From Cellulophaga sp. 20_2_10 (GTDB taxonomy: Bacteria > Bacteroidota > Bacteroidia > Flavobacteriales > Flavobacteriaceae), in assembly GCF_023476645.1 (NCBI RefSeq), contig NZ_JAMCOJ010000001.1, positions 186,001 to 250,000 on the forward strand: a stretch of DNA of 64,000 nt. The letters are read 5' to 3'. A program made the position numbers and the translations under genes. Under the pieces are notes generated by a model. It saw nothing but the letters and a program-made list of their open reading frames with translations. It had not been told where the DNA came from and did not search any database. This document shows, piece after piece, positions 17,828-27,438 of this stretch; the first letter of the stretch is position 1; the number at the start of each line of letters is the position of its first letter.

Positions 17828-18760
17828 ATGGGATCCATCTTACATATAACCAACGGAGATAGCTTTACAGATAGATTAAAAAACTTACCTATAAAAGGAG
17901 ACATTATCACTTGGAATGAGATGTTGTGCGAAGGCCCAACATTAAACAACGTGGGTAGTGAAACTTTCTGGAAAACGAGGTTCGATTTTTTAAGCAAAAA
18001 CTATAAAGTAACAAAAGCAAAATTTATTGATCGTACTCTAAAGGAATACAGATCTTTATGTAACCACAAGCAAGAAGATAAAATTGTTTTATGGTTTGAT
18101 TATGATTTGTTTTGTCAGATTAATATGCTTGCTGTAGTCAGTTGGTTAAAAATGCATCGCAGGTATGCAGAAATATCTATTGTTTGTACCGGAAAAGTAG
18201 AAGGTAAAACAAAACTGCATAGTTTAACTGAATTGGCAGATGACCAATTGCTTGCCCATTATGAAGAACGTATATTTTTACGTCAAGATGATATAGAATA
18301 CGCAGATTATATTTGGCAATTGTATTGTAGTGATAATCCTATTAGGTTAGAGAACTTAACAGATTTTTCTAAATACAGATTTCCATACTTAGAACAAGCT
18401 ATAGATCTTCATTTAAAACGCTTCCCTTCTATTAAAAATGGTTTAAATGCAGTAGAAAATAATCTTTTACAGGTTGCATCAACCAAGAAACCAAAAACAA
18501 AAGACGAATTGTTACGAGAGCTGCTTGTAGCGAATAACAATTATGGTTTTGGTGATATTCAATATCAAAAAATTATTACCTCTTTAAAACCTTTATTTGG
18601 CTCTTTTAACCCCGTTAAACTAACTAAAAAAGGAAAAGAAATATTAGATCAACAAACAAGTTATTACTCTTGTATACAAGATAATGACGTTTATTTAGGT
18701 GGCGCGTTAAAGTATAATTTTTTATATAATACTGCTACTGATAGAATCCTTAAATTATAA
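17828..18760 (+). CDS. DUF1835 domain protein
   Basis: A 310-residue cytoplasmic protein whose N-terminal ~125 residues show the DUF1835 pattern: LHITNGDSFTDRL, then GDIITWNEMLCEGPT, and KIVLWFDYDLFCQINMLAV. The C-terminal half holds a helical segment and a region beginning TKDELLRELLVANNNYGFGD that resembles the accompanying DUF3658-like or winged-helix part. Biochemical function unknown. Its stop is one base before the ATG of the uridine phosphorylase gene, so the two are in one operon. Confidence 0.8.
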   Translation: MGSILHITNGDSFTDRLKNLPIKGDIITWNEMLCEGPTLNNVGSETFWKTRFDFLSKNYKVTKAKFIDRTLKEYRSLCNHKQEDKIVLWFDYDLFCQINMLAVVSWLKMHRRYAEISIVCTGKVEGKTKLHSLTELADDQLLAHYEERIFLRQDDIEYADYIWQLYCSDNPIRLENLTDFSKYRFPYLEQAIDLHLKRFPSIKNGLNAVENNLLQVASTKKPKTKDELLRELLVANNNYGFGDIQYQKIITSLKPLFGSFNPVKLTKKGKEILDQQTSYYSCIQDNDVYLGGALKYNFLYNTATDRILKL

Positions 18761-18761
18761 T

Positions 18762-19628
18762 ATGCAATTAAGTCCATCGGAGTTAATTTTAAATGCTGAT
18801 AATAGCATTTATCACCTGAATGTATTACCAGAAGATATAGCAACTACCATTATTACTGTTGGCGATCCCGACCGTGTTGGTGAAGTGTCTAAATATTTTG
18901 ATACCATTGAATTAAAGAAAGGTAAAAGAGAGTTTATTACACATACAGGTGTACTTAACGGAAAACGTATTTCTGTTGTTTCTACGGGTATTGGTACAGA
19001 TAATATAGACATTGTTTTAAACGAGCTAGATGCTTTGGTAAACATAGATTTTACGACTAGAAAAATTAAAGAAGAAAAAACAACTCTAGATATTATTAGA
19101 ATTGGCACTTCTGGCTCTATACAAGCAGATATTCCCATAAATTCTTTTTTAATGAGTGAATATGCTATTGGTTTAGATAGCTTATTACAGTTTTACGACA
19201 GCAAACACGTACAGCATCCAGAAATTCAAGCTGCTTTTGTAGCGCACACAAATTGGGCAAAAGAAAAATCTATGCCTTATGTGGTTACTTGTAGCTCAGA
19301 ATTAGCAGATAAGATTTATTCAGATAAGTTTGTAAAAGGGTTTACCGCTACAAATGTTGGTTTTTATGGCCCTCAAGGAAGAGTTTTACGTTTAAATACG
19401 CAGGATAACGAGTTAAATAACAAAATTGCTGCTTTTAGATACAACGATTTAAAGATTACCAATCTGGAAATGGAAACTTCAGGGATTTATGGTTTAGCCA
19501 AATTACTGGGGCACAATGCATTATCATTAAATGCAATCTTAGCCAATAGAGCCACAGAAGAATTCTCTGTAACACCCGGAGAAACTGTAGAAGAGTTAAT
19601 AAAATATACCCTTAACAAGCTAACATAA
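18762..19628 (+). CDS. udp: uridine phosphorylase-like nucleoside phosphorylase
   Basis: Phosphorolysis of a nucleoside (probably uridine) to base and ribose-1-phosphate in pyrimidine salvage. The 288 residues carry the NP-I family motifs VGDPDRVGEVSKYFD (phosphate-binding Gly/Arg), VVSTGIGTDNIDIVLNEL, IRIGTSGSIQ, and near the C-terminus LEMETSGIYGLAKLLGH followed by ILANRA. The EMETSGIYG segment with the ribose-contacting Met-Glu is typical of this family. It sits one base after the DUF1835 gene and five bases before a substrate-binding-like protein gene. Exact base specificity is inferred. Confidence 0.85.
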   Translation: MQLSPSELILNADNSIYHLNVLPEDIATTIITVGDPDRVGEVSKYFDTIELKKGKREFITHTGVLNGKRISVVSTGIGTDNIDIVLNELDALVNIDFTTRKIKEEKTTLDIIRIGTSGSIQADIPINSFLMSEYAIGLDSLLQFYDSKHVQHPEIQAAFVAHTNWAKEKSMPYVVTCSSELADKIYSDKFVKGFTATNVGFYGPQGRVLRLNTQDNELNNKIAAFRYNDLKITNLEMETSGIYGLAKLLGHNALSLNAILANRATEEFSVTPGETVEELIKYTLNKLT

Positions 19629-19633
19629 TAGTA

Positions 19634-20479
19634 TTGAAAACAGTAAAAATTATTGGAGTACCAGAACATTTTAACCTTCCATGGCATTTAGCTTTAGAAG
19701 AAAATGCTTTTAAAGATCGTGGTATAGATGTACAATGGACAGACATTCCTGAAGGTACAGGAAGAATGTGCCAAATGTTAGCAGATAACGAAACAGATAT
19801 TGCAGTTATACTTACCGAAGGTTTGGTTAAAAGTATAACTGCTGGTACTAAAGCAAAAATAGTACAAGAATATATAGCTACTCCCCTTTTGTGGGGAATT
19901 CACGTTGGTGCAAATAGCAAACACCAAACCATTGAAGATTTAATAAATACCAAAGCTGCAATTAGTAGATTTGGTAGTGGTAGTCACTTAATGGCGTATG
20001 TAAATGCACAAAATAATGGTTGGGATACAAACCAATTACAGTTTGAAATTATAAATAATTTAGATGGCGCTGTTACTAGTTTAACAGAAGGTACTGCAGA
20101 TTATTTTATGTGGGAACATTTTACCACAAAGCCTTTGGTAGACGACGGCACTTTTAGACGAGTTGCAGATTGCCCTACACCTTGGCCTTGCTTTGTAATT
20201 GCTGCTACAGATCGTTTTATTGCAGAAAACCCTGGTACTTTAGAACATATTCTAGAAGTAATTAATTTATATTCTGAAGAGTTTAAGAGCATACCAAGTA
20301 TAGACAGAACCTTAGCCAATAGATACGAGCAAAAGTTAGAAGATATACAAGAATGGCTGTCTAAAACACGTTGGAGTCAGTCACAACTAAACACTAAAAC
20401 ATTAGAAAAAGTACAAGACACTTTATTATCTTTAGATTTAATAGATAAAAAGCTAGATAGCAAGTCTATTTTAGCATAA
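19634..20479 (+). CDS. periplasmic-binding-fold protein without signal peptide (NMT1/ABC-binding-like)
   Basis: A 281-residue protein of the type 2 periplasmic-binding fold: KIIGVPEHFNLPWHLALEEN, GIDVQWTDIPEGTGRM and LADNETDIAVILTEGLVKS resemble aliphatic sulfonate, taurine or thiamine-precursor binding proteins. There is no signal peptide or lipobox, so it is probably cytoplasmic, and no permease or ATPase gene lies nearby. The start is TTG at 19634: homologous-looking sequence begins right there, and the first internal ATG would delete the first strand of the fold. It is the third gene of a tight operon with DUF1835 and uridine phosphorylase. An enzyme or ligand sensor is possible. Confidence 0.75.
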   Translation: MKTVKIIGVPEHFNLPWHLALEENAFKDRGIDVQWTDIPEGTGRMCQMLADNETDIAVILTEGLVKSITAGTKAKIVQEYIATPLLWGIHVGANSKHQTIEDLINTKAAISRFGSGSHLMAYVNAQNNGWDTNQLQFEIINNLDGAVTSLTEGTADYFMWEHFTTKPLVDDGTFRRVADCPTPWPCFVIAATDRFIAENPGTLEHILEVINLYSEEFKSIPSIDRTLANRYEQKLEDIQEWLSKTRWSQSQLNTKTLEKVQDTLLSLDLIDKKLDSKSILA

Positions 20480-20493
20480 ACTAGAATATACAA

Positions 20494-21159
20494 TTACCAT
20501 TCTATTTCTTTACTATTGTTATTTTTTAGAATGGTATTTGTTTTACTAAAATGCTTGTTTCCAAACCAATACCCCCTATTTGCACTTAATGGTGATGGAT
20601 GTCCGCTTTCCAAAATATGGTGTTTTTTAGCATCTATTAATTTCGTTTTTTTCTTGGCATAACCGCCCCAAAGTAAAAATACTACACCTTCCTTTTCGTC
20701 AGATATTTTTTTAATAATGGTATCCGTAAAAGTTTCCCATCCTTTTTTTTGATGACTACCAGCCTCGTGGGCTCTAACCGTTAATGTAGCGTTTAAAAGT
20801 AGTACGCCTTGTTTGGCCCATCGTTCTAAATTGCCACTTTCTGGATATGGTATAGCTACATCGGTTTCAATTTCTCTAAATATATTTAGTAATGATGGCG
20901 GATGCTTAATACCATCTTTAACAGAAAAACACAAGCCGTTAGCTTGGTTTGTACCGTGGTACGGGTCTTGCCCTATAATTACAACTTTAGTGTCTTTAAA
21001 AGAACTCCAATTAAAAGCAGCATAAATAGCTTCTTCTTGCGGGTAACACTTATTATTTTTATACTCAGAAGTTACAAAAGAGATCAGCTCCTTAAAGTAT
21101 TCTTTTTCAAATTCTGGTAAAATAATTGGACTCCAACTCTCTGGTATACTTGTTTTCAT
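20494..21159 (-). CDS. ung: uracil-DNA glycosylase
   Basis: Removes uracil from DNA as the first step of base excision repair. The family-1 motifs are complete: GQDPYHG with catalytic Asp65, the segment LLLNATLTVRA, and GHPSPLSANRG with His187 and the minor-groove-reading loop. The length of 221 residues is standard. It is monocistronic and convergent with the binding-protein gene (14-base gap) and divergent from the YfcC gene. Confidence 0.96.
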   Translation of the reverse strand: MKTSIPESWSPIILPEFEKEYFKELISFVTSEYKNNKCYPQEEAIYAAFNWSSFKDTKVVIIGQDPYHGTNQANGLCFSVKDGIKHPPSLLNIFREIETDVAIPYPESGNLERWAKQGVLLLNATLTVRAHEAGSHQKKGWETFTDTIIKKISDEKEGVVFLLWGGYAKKKTKLIDAKKHHILESGHPSPLSANRGYWFGNKHFSKTNTILKNNNSKEIEW

Positions 21160-21225
21160 TCTATGTCAAAACTAATTATTCCACTAAAATAATACTATCT
21201 TTAAACCCTTGAAAAAATAATCGCA

Positions 21226-22722
21226 TTGAAAAAATTAAAATTCCCTTCTGCCCAAGCCATTTTATTAGTAATTGCAGCACTCGTAGCTGTGTTAACATAT
21301 GTAGTTCCTGCTGGTAAATATGATACGCTTACGTACAATGAATCTGATTCTACATTTACAAGAAATAGTAGTGAAAAATCTATAATTGTGCCAGCTACAC
21401 AAGAGACACTTACCTCATTACATATTAATATTCCGTTAGAAAAATTTAAAAACGGAGATATTAGAAAACCTATAGGCATACCAGATACGTACAAAGAAAT
21501 TGAAGCACAACCACAAGGCGTTGCTGCTTTTTTTAAGTCGCCCATAAAAGGAATTATTGAAGCCGCAGATATTATTTTTTTGGTCTTAATTATTGGTGGT
21601 TTAATTGCTATTATGAATTTAACTGGTGCTTTTGATGCCGGAATTGCTTGGTTAGCCAATAAATTACAAGGAAAGGAATATATATTAATAATTTTAGTAA
21701 CCTGTCTTATTGCTTTAGGCGGGACTACTTTTGGGCTAGAGGAAGAAATTATTGCCTTCTACCCTATTTTAATTCCAATTTTCTTAGCTGCAAAATATGA
21801 TGCTATGGTTGCTTTGGCATCCATTTACATTGGGTCTTGTATAGGAACTTTAGCGTCTACAATTAATCCGTTTAGTGTTATAATAGCCTCTAATGCTGCT
21901 GGTATTAATTGGACATCTGGTATAGATGGTAGGCTTATTACTTTAGTGTTAGGTTTGGTTATTTGTATTGTATACATTACAAGATATGCACAACGTGTTA
22001 AAAAAGATCCTACCAAGTCTATTATCTATGATCAAAAAGCAGAAATAGCGCATTTATTTGGCTCAGACACTGCAAAAACAGATTTAAAACTAACAGCAAG
22101 GTTACGTCTCATATTACTAGTTTTTACAGCGTGTTTTGTGGTTATGGTATACGGAGTATCTAGTTTAGACTGGTGGTTTGTAGAAATGACTACCGTATTT
22201 TTAATAGGATCTATTGTTATAGGTTTTATAGCTAAAATTAAAGAAACACAGTTTATAGATACTTTTGTAAAGGGCGCAGGTGATCTTTTAGGCGTTGCTT
22301 TTATTATTGGTATTGCCAAAGGTGTTACCGTTTTAATGCAAGATGGTGCTATTGGAGATACATTACTGTATTATGCATCTAGCGTTACTAGCGGTATGGA
22401 GAAAGGAATTTTTATTAACGCTGTAATGTTGGTGTATAGCGGACTTTCATTTTTTATACCATCTACATCAGGAATGGCTGTTTTAAGTATGCCTATTATG
22501 TCGCCTTTAGCAGACACAGCAGGCATTGGTAGAGAAATGATTGTGAATGCTTATTTATATGGCATGGGCTTGTTTAAGTTTATTAATCCAACTGGATTAA
22601 TTTTGGCTTCTTTAGCTATTGTAAAAGTTGGCTATAATAAATGGCTAAAATTTGTATGGCCTTTGGTTGCTATTTTAACTATATTTTTAATGATAGTGCT
22701 TACTGTGTCCGTTTATATATAA
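21226..22722 (+). CDS. YfcC-family membrane carrier
   Basis: A 498-residue inner-membrane protein with about 12 hydrophobic segments. KFPSAQAILLVIAALVAVLT followed by VVPAGKYDTL is the characteristic start of the YfcC/ArcD-like (C4-dicarboxylate or basic amino-acid) carrier family, and STSGMAVLSMPIMSPLAD with FINPTGLILASLAI are its re-entrant-like motifs. The substrate is unknown. The start is TTG at 21226; no ATG lies near enough to preserve the first membrane segment. TATCTTTA at 21196-21203 resembles the -7 promoter element. It is convergent with the outer-membrane protein gene that follows. Confidence 0.85.
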   Translation: MKKLKFPSAQAILLVIAALVAVLTYVVPAGKYDTLTYNESDSTFTRNSSEKSIIVPATQETLTSLHINIPLEKFKNGDIRKPIGIPDTYKEIEAQPQGVAAFFKSPIKGIIEAADIIFLVLIIGGLIAIMNLTGAFDAGIAWLANKLQGKEYILIILVTCLIALGGTTFGLEEEIIAFYPILIPIFLAAKYDAMVALASIYIGSCIGTLASTINPFSVIIASNAAGINWTSGIDGRLITLVLGLVICIVYITRYAQRVKKDPTKSIIYDQKAEIAHLFGSDTAKTDLKLTARLRLILLVFTACFVVMVYGVSSLDWWFVEMTTVFLIGSIVIGFIAKIKETQFIDTFVKGAGDLLGVAFIIGIAKGVTVLMQDGAIGDTLLYYASSVTSGMEKGIFINAVMLVYSGLSFFIPSTSGMAVLSMPIMSPLADTAGIGREMIVNAYLYGMGLFKFINPTGLILASLAIVKVGYNKWLKFVWPLVAILTIFLMIVLTVSVYI

Positions 22723-22821
22723 GTCTTAAATAATTTTGTAGAGAGAATTATTTTAGTGAATAAATGCTAGTCATTTTTTAATTGATAAAAAACAGAAATC
22801 GATTTATAAAATAGTACTAAA

Positions 22822-25467
22822 TTAAAATTTGTATTTCAACTCAAATAAAAATACCCGTGGTAGTGTGAAAATTTGATTAGATGAAAATAAATTATTTCTA
22901 AAAGAGGTACGTACTATAATACCATTGTTATAGATGTTATTAAATTTTATACCATATGAAAATTTACTATTTGGTTTAGTGTAGCCTAAATATAAATTTT
23001 GCAAGGTGTAATTTTGATTTTTGTCACTAAAATCTTTGACTAAATGTGTAGAAAAATCTGTTTTAAAAATAAAATTCTTTAAAAACTTACTATCAAAATC
23101 TAAAGAAAATATGTCTTCAGTAGAGCGTGAATCTTCATCTGAGTTTACGTTATACCCATTATGCTTATATTTTAAATTAAGCTGTGTTTTCTTATTTAAC
23201 TTCATTCTTAATTTACTACTTAAGCCATATTCAAAAGAATTTATACTAGTTATGTCTTCATTAATAACTTGGTTAAACTTTAGCCAATCTAAATCTACCC
23301 CAAAATCTAAACTGGTTTTTCCAAATATTAGCCCTAGCTCGGTATTAAAACTTAAATTATTCTCTGGTAAATTAAGCAAGATTGGAGTGCTTAATTGGTT
23401 AATACCACTCTGTATTATACTATTATTTTTTACAGGGTTCATAATACTATAATCTATTGAGGCATCAATAAAGAAATTATCTATGTTTTTGTAATTACTG
23501 TAGTAGAGACTAAAATTGTGAGAGCGCTCATCTTCAAGGTTGGGATTCCCTTGTGCCAGAGAGCTAAATCCTGTTATTTTTAAATTTCTTAAATAGTTAG
23601 TGTCATTTAAATAGTTGTTTGCATAATTATATTCAAAATCTAAATCTATATCATCCTCTATCTTATATTTTGCACTAAATTTAGGTTCAATAAAGAAATT
23701 AGTGCTTTTTACTTGTGCTCTTTCAAAACTATAATAATGTGGTTTTGCTTCTACTATAAATTCAACCTTTCCTGTTTTAGTTTTTACACCAAGCCCAGAA
23801 TTAAAATCTGAAAGTATTACAGGATTATTATTGCTTAATTCTGAAAAATATGAAGAAGAATTATCAGGGAAAATTTGACTAATATCATTTATATATCTTG
23901 AGTTTTTATAATTATAACCAACGTGATAAAACAAATGAAAATACCTGTTGGCAAGCCAGTAGTCTTTAATTAGAAAATTAAAATTTTGAGAGTTAAGGTC
24001 ATTCTTTTGATTTAATTGATAATCTGTAGTTTCTGTAACAGGTAAAAAATCATCTAAAAAAATAGCATTACTAAACCAATTGTCTGTGGAGTTAGAGTTG
24101 ATAACATTATGATATAAAGCTACACCCATTGTGTGTTTATCATTTAGTTTAAAATAGCCTTCTAAATTCTGAGTAAAGCTACCGTTGCTACCCTTTACTT
24201 TTGTCAAAAATTGATTTGTAGTTTCAACGTTTGATATAGACTCATTAAAATAGTCAGAATTACTATTTAAATAATTAATATTATAAATCCATTTTTGTTT
24301 TTTATTAGGGTTATAATCTAGTTTTAAATTAACTAATGTAGATCTATTGTCTGCCTTACCAAAATCATTTCTAGTTTCAAATATAGATTCCTCCCCAATA
24401 TACTCCCTTACAGATGCAGATTTATTAGCAATATCATTGTTTGAGTATATTACATACCCTGTCATATTTAATTTATGATTAAGTTCTTTTTGAAAATTTA
24501 AAGCAGAAAATCGTGTTGTAGACTCAAAGCGTTCTTGATTGTTTCCTGCAAAACTCAGTAAACTTCTAGATAAATTACTTCTTTTAAATAGATTACTAGT
24601 GCCACCTACTAAACGTGATAAATCACTAATACTAATGCTACTATTATTAAAATTATTAATATCGCCAATAAAACTGATATTTGACTTTGGGTTATATTTA
24701 AACAAAGCACTATGTACGCTATAAAAATCATTAAAGCCTAAACCAGCTTCAATATCCCCAAAAGCAAAGTCTTTTTTATCTTCTTTTAAAACCACATTTA
24801 AAGCTAAATCTTCATTATCAGCAAGGTTTCTTAATAATTTAGATTCTTTGTAGTCCGATATAATCTCAATTTTAGCCATAACATCTGCCGGGATATTTTC
24901 AATAGCTAATTTTGTGCTACCGTCAAAAAAAGGCTTCCCTTCTACTAACAATTTGGTTACTGTTTTGCCTTGTACTTTAATACTACTATCTTCTACGCTT
25001 ATACCTGGTAGTTTATTAAGAACATCTATCATTTTAAACTCATTACCATTGGTAAAGGCATCTAGGTTATAAGTAATAGTGTCTTTGTTTTTTTCTATGG
25101 GTTGGTATTTGTAATTAATTACTACTTCATCTAAGCTTTCTACTTTAGTTGTTAGTTGAATATTATAATTGGAGTTTTCTTCTGTAAAAGTTACAGTTTT
25201 ATGTACTGCATTATAACCTAAATGAGATATACTTATCTTATATATTTCATTTTTTAGTAATTGAAGCGTGTAAAAACCACTTTTATCTGTAATAGCATAT
25301 ACTACCTTAGCTTTTTCTTCTTGGGGTTTGGCTAGTAGTGTAGCATTAGCTATAGGTTGCTGCAGACTATCTGTTACCTTACCTTTTACTACTATATTAT
25401 CTTGCGCAAGAATTGAAGGACTATAAATTAAGAAGACAACCCAAGAGAGTATATATTTAAATTTCAT
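22822..25467 (-). CDS. outer-membrane beta-barrel protein with CarboxypepD-regulatory-like and plug domains
   Basis: An 881-residue TonB-receptor-like protein. Residues 1-22 are a signal peptide. Residues 24-112 are a carboxypeptidase-regulatory-like domain (VKGKVTDSLQQPIANATLL). Residues 120-230 resemble a plug (DVLNKLPGISVEDSSIKVQGK; VTKLLVEGKPFFDG). The rest is a beta-barrel of alternating hydrophobic strands ending in LKYKF, the terminal aromatic recognised by the BAM machinery. It is the last gene of an operon after two GLPGLI genes, a pairing common in Flavobacteria. No TonB box is obvious. Function unknown; transport or envelope assembly is possible. Confidence 0.85.
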   Translation of the reverse strand: MKFKYILSWVVFLIYSPSILAQDNIVVKGKVTDSLQQPIANATLLAKPQEEKAKVVYAITDKSGFYTLQLLKNEIYKISISHLGYNAVHKTVTFTEENSNYNIQLTTKVESLDEVVINYKYQPIEKNKDTITYNLDAFTNGNEFKMIDVLNKLPGISVEDSSIKVQGKTVTKLLVEGKPFFDGSTKLAIENIPADVMAKIEIISDYKESKLLRNLADNEDLALNVVLKEDKKDFAFGDIEAGLGFNDFYSVHSALFKYNPKSNISFIGDINNFNNSSISISDLSRLVGGTSNLFKRSNLSRSLLSFAGNNQERFESTTRFSALNFQKELNHKLNMTGYVIYSNNDIANKSASVREYIGEESIFETRNDFGKADNRSTLVNLKLDYNPNKKQKWIYNINYLNSNSDYFNESISNVETTNQFLTKVKGSNGSFTQNLEGYFKLNDKHTMGVALYHNVINSNSTDNWFSNAIFLDDFLPVTETTDYQLNQKNDLNSQNFNFLIKDYWLANRYFHLFYHVGYNYKNSRYINDISQIFPDNSSSYFSELSNNNPVILSDFNSGLGVKTKTGKVEFIVEAKPHYYSFERAQVKSTNFFIEPKFSAKYKIEDDIDLDFEYNYANNYLNDTNYLRNLKITGFSSLAQGNPNLEDERSHNFSLYYSNYKNIDNFFIDASIDYSIMNPVKNNSIIQSGINQLSTPILLNLPENNLSFNTELGLIFGKTSLDFGVDLDWLKFNQVINEDITSINSFEYGLSSKLRMKLNKKTQLNLKYKHNGYNVNSDEDSRSTEDIFSLDFDSKFLKNFIFKTDFSTHLVKDFSDKNQNYTLQNLYLGYTKPNSKFSYGIKFNNIYNNGIIVRTSFRNNLFSSNQIFTLPRVFLFELKYKF

Positions 25468-25487
25468 TAATTTGTATAAAAAAAATA

Positions 25488-26243
25488 TTAATTATGATTT
25501 TCCTGCCAACGTTTTTCATCCATAGCGGCCAATGCTTCAAATTCTTCTTCTGATATTAATTTTAGTCTTTTTAGACTAGGCATTTTGTTTTTTTTACTTT
25601 TTTCAACATCCCCATAAAATTGAATCTTTTTAACACCGTAAGTAAAATTATCTCCTTGCAATTCAATAATTAACCCAGGTAAATTTCCATAACCTGCAGG
25701 ACCATACTTATAAGGTAATTGTGGCGTATACCAAGCTGTAAAATTGTGTTTAAATACTTTTCCCTTTGGGTTAGTTGTGGTATAAGATGTTGTGGCTTTA
25801 AAACAGGTATATTCGCCTATAACCTTACTTTCATTATGTAATTCCCATTTTTGGTATTCTCTAGATACTAAGAACCGTCCAAAATCTTCTTCTAATTCTT
25901 CGGTAATATAATTTTCAGATTCTTGCTTAATTATTCCATAAAAGTTCAAATGTATGATTGCTAATTTAGCAGCAAGATTATCGGAATATAATTTTTCTTC
26001 TAAGTAAAAAACGGAGGAATAATCATTTAAAATTAATGAAAAATCAAATTCCGATGCTATTGTTTCTATTTTAGGAGCTGCCTCAGGAAAAGATTCTAAT
26101 AGTACTTTGTGTTTTAGTATATTTTTATTAACGTAAGCCTTTGCTTCATATGTAACTTTAGCTTTTGCATATTGTATATTTGGTTGTGAAAAAACAACTA
26201 TATTTTTCAATAAAAAAAGAAGTATGATAATTTTAAATTTCAT
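25488..26243 (-). CDS. GLPGLI family protein, copy 1
   Basis: A 251-residue exported protein with signal peptide MKFKIIILLFLLKNIVVFSQ and the family's naming motif in the form NLPGLI within KYGPAGYGNLPGLIIELQGD. Other family features are WELHNESKVIGEYTCFKATT and HNFTAWYTPQLPY. Function of the family is unknown. It ends 20 bases before the outer-membrane protein gene and follows a close paralogue. From about residue 113 to the end it is nearly identical to that paralogue, while the N-terminal part is diverged. Confidence 0.9.
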   Translation of the reverse strand: MKFKIIILLFLLKNIVVFSQPNIQYAKAKVTYEAKAYVNKNILKHKVLLESFPEAAPKIETIASEFDFSLILNDYSSVFYLEEKLYSDNLAAKLAIIHLNFYGIIKQESENYITEELEEDFGRFLVSREYQKWELHNESKVIGEYTCFKATTSYTTTNPKGKVFKHNFTAWYTPQLPYKYGPAGYGNLPGLIIELQGDNFTYGVKKIQFYGDVEKSKKNKMPSLKRLKLISEEEFEALAAMDEKRWQENHN

Positions 26244-26379
26244 TTTTCGAATAACATTTTAGAGTTATGAAAACTAATCACACTCACTGATAAAACCTGT
26301 ACAATCAACTAATCTGAGTTTCTTATTTATAATTCCTAACAAAATTTTATTTTTTAGACACAGCCATATTCTAAATTTA

Positions 26380-27141
26380 TTAATTATGCTTTTTTTGCCA
26401 ACGCTTCTCATCTATTTCAGCCAATGCCTCAAACTTTTCTTCTGAGATTAATTTTAGTCTTTTTAGATTAGGCATTTCGTTTATTTTACTTTTTTCATCA
26501 TCCCCATAAAATTGAATCTTTTTAACACCATAAGTGAAATTATCTCCTTGCAATTCAATTATTAATCCAGGTAAATTACCATAGCCTGCAGGACCATACT
26601 TATAAGGGAGTTGTGGCGTATACCAAGCTGTAAAATTGTGTTTAAATATTTTTCCCTTCGGGTTGGTGGTTGTGCAGAATGTTGTGGCTTTAAAACAGGT
26701 ATACTCACCTATAACTTTACTTTCATTTTGTAATTCCCAATTCTGGTACTCCCTAGAAACTAAGAATCGTCCAAAATCTTCTTCTAATTCTTCGGTAATA
26801 TAATTACTTGTATTTTGTTTTATACGACCATAGTAACTGGCGTTTCTAAGTACAAATTTAGCCGCTCTGTTGTCTGAGAACAACTTTTTTTCCAGGTAAA
26901 ATACTGAAGTGGAATCATTAAAGACTAAAGAAAAATCAACTTCTGAAGCCATATTTTCCCCTCTTGCAACCAATCCTGGAGAGTACTTCTCTTGAATTTT
27001 ATATCTGTTTTTATTTTTATCTATGTGAACTTGAACAAAATAATCAACTTTAGCAGTAATAAATTCTTTTATATTCTGAGAGCTTACTGTCAAACAAATT
27101 ACAGTAAACAATAAAGCTAGGATTGTTTTTTTTAAAATCAT
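26380..27141 (-). CDS. GLPGLI family protein, copy 2
   Basis: A 253-residue paralogue of the previous gene, with signal peptide MILKKTILALLFTVICLTVS and the same KYGPAGYGNLPGLI core. It is first in the three-gene operon with its paralogue and the outer-membrane barrel protein. The C-terminal ~140 residues match copy 1 almost residue for residue, the N-terminal ~110 only partly (shared: MASEVDFSLVFND, SVFYLEKKLFSDN). Tandem duplication followed by local gene conversion would explain this. Confidence 0.9.
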   Translation of the reverse strand: MILKKTILALLFTVICLTVSSQNIKEFITAKVDYFVQVHIDKNKNRYKIQEKYSPGLVARGENMASEVDFSLVFNDSTSVFYLEKKLFSDNRAAKFVLRNASYYGRIKQNTSNYITEELEEDFGRFLVSREYQNWELQNESKVIGEYTCFKATTFCTTTNPKGKIFKHNFTAWYTPQLPYKYGPAGYGNLPGLIIELQGDNFTYGVKKIQFYGDDEKSKINEMPNLKRLKLISEEKFEALAEIDEKRWQKKHN

Positions 27142-27438
27142 ATATACTATTTAAAATAGGGTTTAGAAAACAACCCTTCTTTTCTTAATTTATTTTTCAG
27201 ATTAAAATTCCTACAATTATAAAGAAATTAAACAATGAAAAGAAAGAAAAATATGTTATTTAAAATATAAATATATGTTAATGAAATATTGAAAATCACT
27301 GAAGGAATAATATCAATTCAACTGAAAAACAACATTTTTCTAAACAAAGTTTTATTTAGAAAATAGACCTAAGAAAATATTATTTAAAGCTAAAGTAGAT
27401 TTTCGAAGGTCGGTTTAAGAAGAAATTTTTAGTGTAAA

